Of a stretch of DNA of 64,000 bases, positions 13,460-25,663 are shown piece after piece. Positions within the stretch are counted from its first letter, which is position 1; the number at the start of each line of letters is the position of its first letter. Under the pieces are notes generated by a model. The model searched no databases. It was not told the origin of the DNA and worked only from the letters and a program-made list of their open reading frames with translations. Position numbers and translations under genes: made by a program. Source of the DNA: Paramecium pentaurelia (lineage: Eukaryota; Ciliophora; Oligohymenophorea; Peniculida; Parameciidae); assembly GCA_905183005.1 (NCBI GenBank), contig CAJJDO010000005.1, forward strand, positions 766,641 through 830,640. The letters are read 5' to 3'.

Positions 13460-14467
13460 TCATTATTAAGCTTTATTATAGCAGCTGATGCAAATATCAA
13501 AATCACAATCTCTATCACTCCAGACTCCTTCTCCTTTTTTAAATGGAATCTCTCCACAAAAATCACAAGAAATGGAAGCACGAGCCTATTAATTATAAAA
13601 AACATAATAATACAATTTTATCGAATTATAATAAATGGTTGCTAGGACATTTTTAATTTTAAAAGTATGGTTTTTTACATGATTGACAATAAATCTTTTA
13701 GCATTATTAACACATAAATCTAGAAATTCCATTGTTTTATGAACATCTACCACATTTTTGATTGTATAATGGATTAATCCATATTAATTGATGACCTTTA
13801 TCACATATTAGATATTTTTATCCTTAAGGTCTTTCTATTAATTACTACAATATTTTAATTTATTATTATTATTCTTATTAAGTAGCTTACTATTGAAGTA
13901 CAAGTTATTTAAGCTAATTTATAATTAAGTTCTAATCATCAATTTATTATTTCATAGACCTAATACAATTATGATCTTGACTTATCATATAAATTGCAAG
14001 ACATTAATCACAAGATACTTTCCTAAATTAACATTTTTGTTAATGTTCTTCAAGATTAAGGTTTTTAATTTTATCTTGACATCCTTCATTTTAACAGTTT
14101 TGTATAGTGTGTTTACATTCTTTATAATGTGAATCAATCAATCCCAACTCTATAATTTGATCACAATCAGCATTTTAACATTTAAGATTTAAATGGGAAA
14201 TTGAATTCTTGACAAATCTATGAGGTTCTTTAAGTTTAATTTCACCTTCAGTACATCTATAAGGACAAATCTCTTATAATTATAATTAATTTTACTATTC
14301 TTTTTCAACCAATCTTAAATACATTCTAGACAATATAAATGTTAACAATTTTCACATTCTTTAGGATTTACAACCAATTAACAACATATACCACATAAGA
14401 AATTTTCATCAATATTCTCTGGATCTACAATTAAGGATCTTAATAATTATGAATCAATTAAAGACAT
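13460..14467 (-). CDS. RING finger plus TRAF-type zinc-finger protein (likely E3 ubiquitin ligase)
   Basis: Two introns (14273-14295, 13586-13613) give 318 residues. A C3HC4 RING lies near residues 25-65: LCGICCQLV, CENCQHLYCLEC, then WLKKNKICPYRC. It is followed by TRAF-type zinc fingers near 85-150, with CQNADCDQ, HYKECKH, NCQNEGCQD and HQQKCQFRKVSCDQC spacing. A Gln-rich coiled-coil-like stretch follows, then a C-terminal set of Cys/His pairs (KCGRCSQNNG, CQQCQKIYCQSC, CPSNHLLQF, CDFCGEIP, CDFDICISC) that probably binds more zinc. RING-TRAF proteins transfer ubiquitin to substrates held by the following domains. Substrate cannot be inferred. The divergent start is 210 bases from the histidine-kinase-like gene. 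Confidence 0.85.
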
Positions 14468-14677
14468 TGACTTAAATTAATTTTATTTTTTATTAATGCT
14501 TAAGTTTATAAAATTATTCATACCTTTACTACTAAACTCTCTATTTGCAATATTGAGCATCATTTATTTATAATTAAAGGGTTAATAATCATACTTCTTA
14601 CTTTCTGAAGTAGTTTGTTTAATCTTAGGAGCAACTTTAAATATTATAGCTTAAATTTAAACTAAAAAACATCAAAT

Positions 14678-16581
14678 ATGTATATGTTTATATTCATTTA
14701 TTTAGAACAAGATTATTCACCAGTATTCTTTATATTTTTATTATTGATTTTATTTTCTAGTTTATTATTATTAGATTATAAATAATTATCACAAAATATA
14801 TTAAGCTTATTAATAGGTGGGATGTTAATACTATAAAAATTGAAATAAACAAATTAATAACATAATATTAAAATTAAGATGACCAAAGCACTTCTATAAT
14901 CTGTAACATTATTATTCATTCTTATACTTGTTATGACATCATAGAAATAAACTCACTATCATATTGAAGAATTAACTATAATATCTATATTAATAATTGT
15001 ATTTTTAGTTTTTTAACTTTAACCAAAGAAATTAGATAAAAAATCTTAAAATAAAATGATTTCACTTACCTAAAATTCAACTATTTAATAAATTAATTCA
15101 TATCACTTATGGGAGAAATTCTTAGAAAAGTCAATTTTTGTAGTTTCCTCTAATAATACTGATATAGTAATTGAAAAAATAAGTGTATATTTAGAATAGT
15201 ATTTAAAAGATAAACATTATAATATTGAAGATTTCTTAAAAAATATTTAAATTATTGAAATCTCTTTTGAGAATGAAAATATCATATTAAATAAAATGAT
15301 TGAAGTTAAATAATCTTTATATTAGTATATTAAAGAAATATTAAATAATAATAATGAAAAATCAAAAAATAATAATCCTAAAAATTGGAAATAATAAAAT
15401 TAATTTTAAGAAGATTAATCATCTAAATTAATGTCTCCAAATGAGTCTAGATCTCAATTATCAATTATATACAAATAAGACTCTTACTCTTAGAAAAAAT
15501 GTAGTCTAGATAATGGAAATAATGCATTAGATTAAGTAAATTGTGAAAATTATTTAGAGTACAATTGAAAAAGAATTATTTAATAGATCAGCTAAAGATT
15601 TAAGTTTAATTTTTAATAATTAACTTTAATAAACATATTCTCCCTAAATCTAAAATAAAGTCAAATTATTAGGAATATTTAAATATGATAAATAAAATTA
15701 TAAAAAAATCACATTTAATAACTAAAATTAAGCTCTAATTTTTGAATTTGAGGAAGAATCTATTGAATAATTAAAATAGAAATTAAATGATATATAAAAT
15801 TAATATAAACTAATTGTTACAAAGATATAATGTTAAAGAATTACATTAATGTTATAAGAATTAAAAGTTAAATTAAATTAAATAATAAATTAAAATATGG
15901 ATTTAAAACTATTAAGATAATTACAATCATAAATATACTTAATAAATTTATGTAATAATAATTTTTGGTATTTTTTAACAGATAATTTTAAAGAAAGAAA
16001 ACCATCTTAATTAAATTTGAATATCTTTCTTAATTAAATTATAAGTAAATTAAATTAAGATACAGTAATTATTGAGAAGAATATAAGAATAAGTATTAAT
16101 GATGATGAATTATTAATGAATGAACCTGTAATTACACATCCTTAATATCTTCGATTAGTAATTATTAATCTCATATATAATTCAATTAAAGAATGTTCAA
16201 AAACAACAGATTCTTCTTATTCAATTTATATAAATTTAAAATAAATAAATAAAGAAGATATTTAATTTGAAATTATTGATGATGCTGGAGGATTTGCTGA
16301 TAAATTAGATTATTCAAGTAATATAATTATTTATTATATAAGGAGTTCTAATGGGTAAATTAGGTATCTTTGTGTGTCAGAAATTGTTACCATATATATC
16401 AGAACATCCAATATTAAAGTTTAAAACTATTGATTAAGGTGGAATAAGAAAAGGGAATTTAGTTTCCTTTTAAATATCTAAACATGTAAATGAAATTAAT
16501 AACAATTCAAATAAATACTCTACATAAAGCATTATAAAATAGGATATCTAAAATGTAGCTAAAATATTATAATCATATTGA
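14678..16581 (+). CDS. Histidine-kinase-like membrane protein lacking the phospho-acceptor His
   Basis: Two introns (15536-15557, 16318-16342) give 618 residues. The N-terminus has about four hydrophobic segments within the first 130 residues (FFIFLLLILFSSLLLL, LLFILILVMTS, ISILIIVFLVF). A polar linker leads to a helical region near residue 385 where LQELKVKLNQI aligns with the usual SHELRTPLNxI H-box; the catalytic His position is Gln, encoded by TAA at 15855-15857. A HATPase_c domain follows at about 470-590 with N-box IINLIYNSIKE, G1-like DDAGGFAD and G2-like MGKLGIFVCQKL. ATP binding is plausible, self-phosphorylation by the normal route is not. No receiver domain follows. The next gene starts 85 bases downstream on the same strand. 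Confidence 0.78.
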
Positions 16582-16666
16582 GAATTTTGATAAATGAATT
16601 ATATTTTAATTTATTATTTATAATTCAACTAAATTTGTGTTAAAATACACTAATAATTTTAATTGG

Positions 16667-18810
16667 ATGAATAAGGACATTGAAGAAAAAATAAGGGAGA
16701 GAATCAGATTATAATATCCATTTCCTCCATATGAATCCTAACTTGATTTATCTAAAGATATCTATATGAGTTTAGCATAAGGAATAAAAGTATAAATTAA
16801 TATGAATATAAAAAAAGGTTTCCATTTTTGAATCTCCAACAGGAACAGGAAAAAGTTATGCTTTAATTGAAGGAGCTTTAAATTATTTAGATGATATAAA
16901 GTCAAACACATTAATTAAAGTAAAATAGAAATGTTAAATTGATAATGATATGCCAGATTGGTTTAATGAACCTGATGTTGATTTAAAACTAAATCCTTTA
17001 AAAAAACCTAATATTAATGGTATATTAGATTTTTGATATAGAAAATAAATAATAGAAAAAACATGTTAAGTTGATAGATGATGATGCTTTATTTGACTAT
17101 TCAAGTAGTGAAGAAACCAAGATTAATTTGAGAGGATAATCATTGAATGATAAGATTATCTATTGTAGTCGTACTCATTCTTAATTAAAATAATTTATTA
17201 ATGAAATAAGAAGATCTAAACACAAAGTTAGAGTTTCAACAATTGGTTCAAGGTAACATCTATGTGTAAATTAATCAATATTAAGTAAAGCAAATAATAA
17301 TGTAAATAAATTAAATCATCTTTGTAAAAGTCATAAAAAATAATGTTCTTATTACAAGTCTTTAGATACTTTGGAATAATATACACAAGAAATATTTGAC
17401 ATAAATGATTTACTCACTGTAAGTAAGAAATGTTAATCTTGTCCTTATTATGCAGCAAAAGAATTATCATTACAAGCAGATATTATTTGTACTCCATATT
17501 AGTTATTGATGGAATCAATAGATTAATATATTGAACCTATAATTATTGTAGATGAAGCTCATAATTTTGGTTCAGCTCTTTTGTAAACTGAATCTTGTGA
17601 AATATCTTTAAATTAATTAAATATAATAGTTGGAGGTATTGATGATTATAGAAAAAAGTATCATTAAAGAGTTAAAGCTAAAACTTTATATTATTTGAAT
17701 TAATTATTGCAAATATGTAAATCTTTAATAGATAAAATTAAAACAAAGTAAAGTGGGAATCTTATAACTTTAATTGATTTTATGGTAGAAATAGGTATTC
17801 CTAAACTTAACATCATAAAATTAATAAAATTTGTTTAAAATAAAGATATGAGACAAAGAATTAATGGATTTATTGATTCATCATAAAATGTTACACATTA
17901 TTCTAGTTTTGAATGTTTTTGTAAATTTATTTCATAATTAATTCTCACATCCTAAAAAGAATCTATTTTATATATTGAGAAATCAAATACTATGAAATTA
18001 TCTAAAATAAATAATTATTCAAGTTTTTAAACTTTGATTGATAAATCAAGAAATTTAGTTTTTTTAGGTGGAACCTTATAACCATTAAATGAATTTGAAA
18101 TATTTAAAGAAAAAGTAGATACTAATGAATTTATTTTTAAAGAATATCCTCATATCATATCAAAAGATAGATGTTAATTATTAATTATAAATGCTTAATT
18201 AGATTATTCATTTAAGTAAAAGAATGAAAATTTGAATTAACTTATGAATTAAACAAATTCATTAATTTTAGATATAGAAAAATGTATTCCAGAAGGAATA
18301 GTTATATTTATGTAAACTTATACTTTTTTAGAGTAATTTAAATAATATACAAAAGTAAATAATCTATAATTTAAAAAATAAGTATTTTTTGATGAAAAAT
18401 AAAATTCTTAAATTTTGGATAAATATTCTGAAGTTGCTAAAAAAGGTGCCATTTTATTATCAGTTGTTGGTGGTTCATTATCAGAAGGAATTAATTTTTC
18501 TGATCATTTGGCTAGAGCTGTAATTATTTTTGGAGTTCCATATCCAAATTTAGATAGTTTTGAATTAAAAGAATAAATTAACATAAATGGTAATTAATAT
18601 TATGATAATATAACAATGAGAGCTGTTAATTAATGTATTGGAAGAGTAATTAGACATAAAAATGATTATGGTCTACTATTCTTAATAGACAAAAGATTTT
18701 CAGAAGATAAATTAAGAACCAAATTTTCAACTTGGTTATAGAATAGAATCACAATTCAAAATGATTTTAAAGAAACTAATTTTTTTGAATCATTTAAACA
18801 AATACTCTGA
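16667..18810 (+). CDS. DDX11/CHL1-type iron-sulfur DNA helicase
   Basis: Two introns (16790-16817, 17020-17041) give 697 residues. The N-terminus reads QYPFPPYESQ (Q-motif region) then IFESPTGTGKS, the Walker A of the RAD3/FANCJ/CHL1 family. Motif Ia is YCSRTHSQ, Walker B is IIVDEAHNF, and the C-terminal motif VI is QCIGRVIRHKNDYG. Between Ia and II there are Cys residues at HLC, HLCKSHKKQC and KKCQSCPYY that fit the 4Fe-4S cluster of this superfamily-2 group. FPFPPY plus FESPTGTGKS points to CHL1/DDX11, a 5'-to-3' helicase that works with cohesin and replication forks; human DDX11 is longer, so this is a compact version. It converges on the copine gene with 37 bases between stops. Confidence 0.9.
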
Positions 18811-18847
18811 TTAAATATTTTTTTGTATTTTAATACTCATAGAATTA

Positions 18848-20530
18848 TCATGCTAATTAACTTAAATCTATTTATTTAGCAGGATTTGGACCCTTTCCAA
18901 TCAATTGTTTATACTATATTAATTAATCAGGTAATTCTGACAATAATTCTTTTGCCAATTATCCAGGTTATCCAGCAAATTTCAAAAATGGCACAAATTA
19001 AACAACATCTCTTAAGCTATCTGAATATTATGGACCATCACCATCTAATTCCTCCATCATTTTAAAATTAGCACTACCAACTCCTACAATAATTATAGAT
19101 AATGGAAGTTTAGCTGCTTTTTTAACCAACTTTATGCATTCATCCATATCATCAATTTATCCATCTGTCATTATTAATAAGACATTATATATATCTTTTT
19201 TTCTATTATTTTCAGCTATTTCTATTGCATTCTCTATAACAGGACCAAAAACTGTTGGACCACTCAATTATACATGATTAAGAGCTAATTTATAAATATT
19301 CATAATTCCTTCTAATCCTAAAACTTCTGGATCCTTTTTATTACCATTAAGTGGGAAACTATATATAAAATATTATTATAAAATTACCAATCATCTGTTG
19401 AACTCTTTTTATAATTAGGTAATGAAGGTATACCACCAAAACCATAAACAGGAACTTTCTTATCATAATCATAATTCAATAATATCTCTGCTACTTAACT
19501 CAATGCATTTTAATATTGATTTAATTGATTTGGAACATTATAATGTAATGAAGATGAACTATGAGGATCACCATTTGATCCTGTAAAGTCTATGGCTATT
19601 TAAAGATTAATCTATTCACCACCTTTCAAATAATCAATAAATGATGGTTTTTAAAAGCTTTTAATTCCAATAGTTCCACCAAATTCCTAAATTGATTTAA
19701 ATTATTACTCCTTTAGGTGTTTTTACTTGAAATTCATGTATCTCTTTAAAAAATATTTACTCAATAGTAACTTCAACAGATCCAATCAATTAATGTTTTC
19801 CATCCTTTTCATTATCCCAAAGCTCTATTTTAATAGGTTATTATGGATTTTCATCATGTAATTTATCATGAGATATTTCAAATCCTTTCCAAATTGGATT
19901 TTCATTATCTTTTATAAATTCAGTTTCGTGAACCATCAACCAATCTGAATTTTTATGCCATTTAAAAAATCTAAGAAAAGGATCTGATACTCCAAACCAT
20001 CCATCCATATTTTTTACCTTTTTACCATACCATTACCAATAAATTAATTAATTTAATCCTCCAATCTCTTGTCTTTTATCTGCTTTTACTAAAAGCTTTC
20101 CTGTTTATTTATTCTTATATGAAAGTTAACCCATATATATTTAGTTTCTTGATCCCATGATTTCACCAACCGTTGTCTAAATTTAAAAAGTAAATTATAC
20201 ATTTAAGGTACCAATTATGTCATCATCTTTAATATCATCTCCGTCACTATCGACAACTAAGAATCTTAGGTATTGATTCACTTCAAATATAAAATCTAAA
20301 ACAACAGATACCTATAGATAAAAATACGTAATTACTTTCCAATCTGGATTAAGGTTGTTTTTTTTAACTTCTGTTTTCACTATTAATTTTTCAACTCCTT
20401 ATTTTCCTTCCTTTAAATATAGATATAATTAAGGGTCACTATCTGATAAAACATCTTTATTAACAAGACCTCGAGCAGAAAAGAATAATTCAATTTTTTC
20501 TCTATCTTTTGTTTGTACTTATTATTGCAT
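18848..20530 (-). CDS. Copine (two C2 domains plus vWA-like domain)
   Basis: Four introns (20312-20335, 20177-20200, 19687-19708, 19359-19387) give 527 residues. C2A (about residues 8-120) starts IELFFSARGLVNKDVLSDSDP and keeps calcium-loop acids (DSDGDD). C2B (about 125-265) has DGWFGVSDPF and LWDNEKDG. The copine/vWA domain (about 280-500) has the MIDAS-type DFTGSNGDP and the later MTDGQIDD. Copines bind anionic phospholipid in response to calcium and recruit partners to membranes. Two introns in C2A are 24 nt, a multiple of three, with no TGA in frame; I removed them because the flanking exons then join at normal C2 spacing. Confidence 0.92.
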
Positions 20531-20782
20531 AATATATAAATAATAAATTGAATCATTTAAAACTTAAATAATAAATATTATGTTGGAAGAGAATTTGACA
20601 CTAAGATAAGATTATAATGGATTCAATTAATATAAAGTAATTAAATGATCAAGTAAAAAATACATGATAAGATAATTATTTATCTTATAAATGATGGTTT
20701 ATGAGATATTGTTAATTTTTATTACTATCAATTAATTGCCTCCTTACATAAATCTTAAAACAAACTGGTTTTTCATTATAAT
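20531..20782. other. Intergenic, no gene seen
   Basis: About 250 A/T-rich bases upstream of the copine start and ahead of the inverted duplicate. No open frame or recognisable element. Together with 20783-21856 it forms a 1.3-kb stretch without an intact gene. Confidence 0.5.
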
Positions 20783-21168
20783 TTATTTAAGTTTAGATGG
20801 AATAAATTGTGGTTATTGTTCAATAGATAATTGTGAATATTGTTTTGAATATGTTTATGATAATAATAATAATTTAATAGTTTCAATAGATAAAAATAGA
20901 GAATATATATAATGGGATAAATATAAAATACATTTAGGTTGTGCTTAATGTTATAAAGGTTATTATTATTCTTTTTAAACTAATAAATGTGAATTATTAT
21001 CTTAAGATATGTAATTATGTGATATTGCAATATAATTATATTCAAATTAACATATTTAATGTTTAAAAAGTTAATCTTTAATTAATTCTATATAAAATAT
21101 ATATTGTGAACATATTCCATAATGTTTATAATGTATTAATAATTATTCATAATCAATAAATTCATTTT
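20783..21168 (+). pseudogene. Inverted fragment copy of the giant surface-protein gene
   Basis: Near-identical (385/386) to the reverse complement of 9735-10120. In the copied reading frame it still encodes a Cys-rich stretch (INCGYCSIDNCEYC, GCAQCYKGYYY, CDIAIQLYS) with one change, Asp to His. The homology stops abruptly at both ends without a start codon or the neighbouring exons, so it is a gene fragment, not a gene. One mismatch means a recent origin or gene conversion. If the region were transcribed leftwards it would make antisense RNA to the parental gene; that is inference. Confidence 0.9.
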
Positions 21169-21856
21169 TAAATACTCCTAAAATTAATAATTAAATATAA
21201 ATAAAGACTAATAATTCAATAAGGATTTTAACAGCTATAGATTTTAAACACTCAATACATTGATATCATTTTGAGAGTGTTTGATAAAATATTATCTTAG
21301 TAAGAAAGAAAAAACACTGAATGAAATATAATTATAAATTGATTTATAATAAAAAACTTTAATTAAATAATAGTATTAAAATATAATATCACTTAAATAA
21401 TAATAATTCTTTTATATAAAATTTTAAATTATAATAATTCATAAGTCTTATTTAAATTCATAGCCAATACTTAAAATAAATTATTTTATATATGCAAGAC
21501 TTTTCTAAAAATGTAATATAATAAATTCCTTCTGAATTGATTAAAAAAAATATTGAAAGATTGTAATTTATATAATTTCTATAATTTAACTAAAAAAATA
21601 AATCTAATAATATCTATTCAGTCAAAAGTATATAATTTAAAGATTAGATCATAAATGAAACTAAACATATTTAAAGTTTTACTAAATTTATTTTAAGAAA
21701 TATTATGATAAATATTGGATCCAACATGTTTCTTAGATCTAATTTTTGTAAATCTAATTTATAATAATGAAAATCCTCCAAAATTAAGATTTAAAACTTT
21801 TGTAATTATGAGCAAGAAATTAAAAATCAGTAAGTTTAATATTGATTATATTTTAA
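21169..21856. other. Intergenic with one imperfect hairpin, no gene seen
   Basis: About 690 bases between the duplicated fragment and the PH-kinase start. An 8-bp inverted repeat (AAACACTC at 21246-21253 with GAGTGTTT at 21275-21282, 21-base loop) is the only structure noted. An upstream ATG at 21807 could begin a short leader exon, but no good intron joins it, so it is not used. Confidence 0.45.
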
Positions 21857-23545
21857 ATGAATTATAAATTAACAGAGCCTCTTTAAAGTTAATCCTAACA
21901 TCCTCAAATAGTAGGAGAATTTAAAACTTAAAAAGGTAAAATTAGAGTGCTTCATGGGTATACGAATTAGATTATCGTTGCAAATAAGAAAAAGCTCATT
22001 TCATTATCATTTGAGACAAAGTTTTCATTATTGAGAGAACCTGTCGATGAAAAATTCAAAGTAGGAAAACCCTTAGGATTGTTGATAGAAAGAGAAAATA
22101 TTTAACATAAAATAACTCTATTTTCAAATGATGTTTAAATGATAAAAAATTGGAGAGATTATCTAGCCAAACATATAAATTAAAGAGGATTTCATGAAAG
22201 TTTTAAGGCTCATCGTAAAATAGGGAAGGGCAACTTTGCTTCTGTATATTTGGCAGATCGTTTAGAAGATGAAAGAAGTTTTGCAATTAAAGCATTCTCC
22301 AAAGAAGTAGCTTATGGATAAGATAAAGGGAAGGTATTTATAAAAACCATCTTAGATGTCAATATTAAATGAAATAGCAATAATGAGATAGCTTGATAGT
22401 TATGCACTGATAAAATTGCATGAAGTGTATGAGACTGATAATTCTCTATATATGGTACTTGACCTATTAGAAGGTGGCTCATTATATGACAAAGTAAAAA
22501 ATAGACCATAGTTTAATGCATTTGAAATTGAAGTGCTTATTTTTAGTCTTTTGGAAGGACTTCATCATATGCATTCGAAAAATATAATGCATAGAGATTT
22601 AAAACCAGAAAATATTTTATTTAGAAAATAGGGGTAATTCAATAATTTTATTAGAAGTATTATATAGTCTGTTTGTATTGCTGATTTTGGATTAGCATAA
22701 CGATCTGATGAATATCCATATTTATTTAATCGATGTGGTACTCCAGGATTTGTAGCTCCAGAAGTTATAAATTGTAAAGATGGAGGACGATATGATCCAA
22801 TTTGTGATGTTTTTAGTTTAGGATTAATATTTTATATTTTGTAAGTTGATATTTTTGGATTTTAGACTAACCGGAAAACCAGCATTTCCTGGTAAAAGCT
22901 ATAATGATGTTTTGGGGAAAAACAGAAAATGTGAAATATCATTTGATGCTTCACTTTTTGAGAATGTTCCATAATAAGCTTATGATCTATTAATGAAATT
23001 ACTTGATAAGAATCCAAAAACAAGAATATCTGCTTAATAAGCATTAAATCATGGTTATTTTGGTAGAAGATTAAAATAAATTGATGAAAATGAAGATAAT
23101 GCATTACGAAATTAAGAAGAATAATTAAAATTTGATAAATAAAGGTTAAAATAATTAAATAATTCCCCATTACATTCACCATTAATAGCTGCATCTTCTA
23201 AATTAAGAAAGGATAGTTCAAATGATAGTTTGTATTAATAAAGTCCTTTATTAAGTGGACGAACAGATTAAATAGGTATTAAAATATTTTATAGTAGATT
23301 CACCCTTAATTAACAGTTTCAATAGTCCATCTGCATAAGGTAGATAATTAAATAGAAATGAATAATAACAACAGAAGCCTTCTAGATTTAGTAATAATGA
23401 TGGAAATAATACATTAAATGAAGGAAATTCAAAAGGGAATTCTACTCAAGCTAAATCTTTTAGTTTAAATTAAAATCCTTTACACAAATATGCAATACGA
23501 AATGAAATGGCTAGATAATAAAATTAGTAAGAATAAAAATAATGA
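21857..23545 (+). CDS. PH-domain protein kinase (CAMK-like)
   Basis: Four introns (22334-22355, 22634-22654, 22841-22865, 23276-23297) give 532 residues. An N-terminal PH-like domain (about residues 20-110) ends in IKNWRDYLAKHI, the typical C-terminal helix with Trp. The kinase follows: glycine loop IGKGNFASVY, Lys in FAIKAF, catalytic HRDLKPEN, ADFGLA, and CGTPGFVAPE before the P+1 region. All catalytic residues are present, so it should be active on Ser/Thr. The C-terminal 130 residues are Ser/Asn/Gln-rich and low in complexity. The PH-like domain suggests phosphoinositide or membrane recruitment. The 21-nt intron 2 is in frame and its removal joins the catalytic loop to IADFG at normal spacing. 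Confidence 0.9.
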
Positions 23546-23758
23546 ATACTAATTAGAACAATTTTATTCAATAAATTAAATTAATAACTTTATTTTAAAT
23601 GAAAATTTATAACTTATTTATCATCTAAAAATTTAAGCTATTATGTTAATATAGATAAATATTAATATCATTAACCCCAGAAACACAAAACTAATTTTTG
23701 TTGTATTCTATAATATTAGTAATCAAATTTTTGTATATAATGTGAAAAATTAATTAAA

Positions 23759-25474
23759 ATGAGTGATAGTATAGACATTAATGACATGATAAATTTGAAT
23801 AGGTATTAAATTATAAATATGTAGGAATATTTATGGTACCTAGTAACAAAAGCATGAAAGTAAGATGATTTAAAAGCCTGTAGATGATTCTAGTCTTACT
23901 ATAGATAATATTATAAAAGGAAATTAGTATTAATTTTATGTGAATAACTAAGAGCATTTTATAATCCTGTACTACTTCAAACATCATAAGTGAAAGAATA
24001 AATTGTAGAAGAATCTTAGGAAGATAAACCTAACTTTTTTCAAGAAGTTTAATTGTTAACGAAAATACCAGAAATTGTCACATTCAATTTAATTTATAAT
24101 TATAAGACAATTTTTAAGAATGAAGGCATTTCTTATGAAGAAGCTAAACATCTTGACAAAAGTATATAATAATTTAGTAATATTTCTTATAGCTAGAATT
24201 AAAAGAAAAGAAAGAGAATAAAAAGCCAGTGGAGCATCTGTTATAAAGGAAATTTTGCCAACAAAGAAACAATATGTTAGACTATATAAAAATCAGATTT
24301 CTAAATTGTGTTTTATTGCTCCTAAGAGTCTCATTTTAATTAGCTAACATTTAGGGAATAATACTCAATGGGAGAAACATTTAAAACTTTAAGATTTTAG
24401 TGGATAGAGACCATCATTATCAATAGTTCAAGAGAAAACCACAGGAAGATTCTATATCTATGATAATAAATATGGGAAAGTACATATATATAGTTCAGAC
24501 ATGTTAATAAATGATAATAAGGATAAACCTTTAGTTTCATTAAATCTGAATGAGGATAAACCTAGATAAGATCCATTATTATATTTGATTGAATGTGAAC
24601 ATGAATATTAATGGAAAAGTGTGTTATTTGTAATTGGAGGACATCATTTATAAAGAGGAGAAAAGAAACCATTAAAAACAATTAAAGTTTTTGAAATAAA
24701 AAGAAGAGAAGTTACATTAACACCTGTATTAACAATGACAATGACAAAATCAAGAATGAATCCTATAGTTTTTGATTTAATTAAAGATAAAGGACTGATA
24801 TGGTAAGATAAAGATAATGGAGAAAAAGAGAAAGTAGATGCTGAACATAGATCAGTTGATCAAAAATATATTTTTATAATGGGTGGAAATCCTTTATTAG
24901 AATATGAAAGAGAAGTTGATTAAGAGTTGATAGAAGCTAATTAAACATGTGAATATGTTAGTTTAAAATTGATTCTGGAACATATCGCTAGAGCCAAACT
25001 AGTAATTTGATTATAATAGATTTGAATAGTTTTCAATGACAGATTAAGCCAATTTAAGTTTGAATTTCGGAAAATTCTCTATAGTTGATACTCTTACTAT
25101 AAAATATCAAAATATAGTTGCAACTGAGAAGTTTTATAATCATTTTTACAATGCGTCAGTTACAAAAATGGTTGATGATGTTTTTAAACATAAAGCACTT
25201 ATTATTTTGGGAGGCAATGCATCATAAACATTTTAAATTTAAGCAATTTCATTTAAGCTTAATGAAATTACTTTGATTGGATAGACAAAATAAATATCAA
25301 AACCATCTCTTATATACTCAGCAAGTAATTTAAGGTATATATTAATAATAAAAGAGATATTATGAAAAGAAAGTATTTTATTTTGATGATACAGATAAAA
25401 AGGAACCTTCACAGTTATAGAATTTAGAATCTAGAAGAGATACCAAAGCTGCTTGTAATTGTAGTATAATGTGA
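23759..25474 (+). CDS. Kelch-like beta-propeller protein (probable)
   Basis: Five introns (23803-23824, 23927-23952, 24162-24192, 25002-25029, 25335-25356) give 528 residues. No catalytic motif is seen. Repeated units of about 50-120 residues carry hydrophobic-GG turns: LFVIGGHHL, IFIMGGNPL, LIILGGNAS, each preceded by a beta-rich stretch, which is the signature of kelch blades. Other lines (RFYIYDNKYGKVHIYSS) also look like propeller strands. The first 120 residues are polar. Kelch propellers are protein-binding scaffolds, for example in actin or ubiquitin-ligase complexes. The ending CNCSIM is not a clear lipidation motif. The propeller call rests on motif pattern only. Confidence 0.6.
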
Positions 25475-25663
25475 ATATAAAGAAATAGTCTTAATTATAT
25501 TAATTAAATAAATATTTATATATATAGATTAATAATTTAATCTTGTCTAATATCAATATTAAATAAATAGAAATAATTATAGTATTGTATTTAAATATTT
25601 ATATATGAAATAACAAATATAAAAAGAAGAAAGCATATAAGTATAAATTTAAGTTTATTTGAA

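Noticed and set aside
22862..23194. Minus-strand open frame of about 110 codons
   Set aside because: Antisense to the kinase domain of the PH-kinase, with no independent support.
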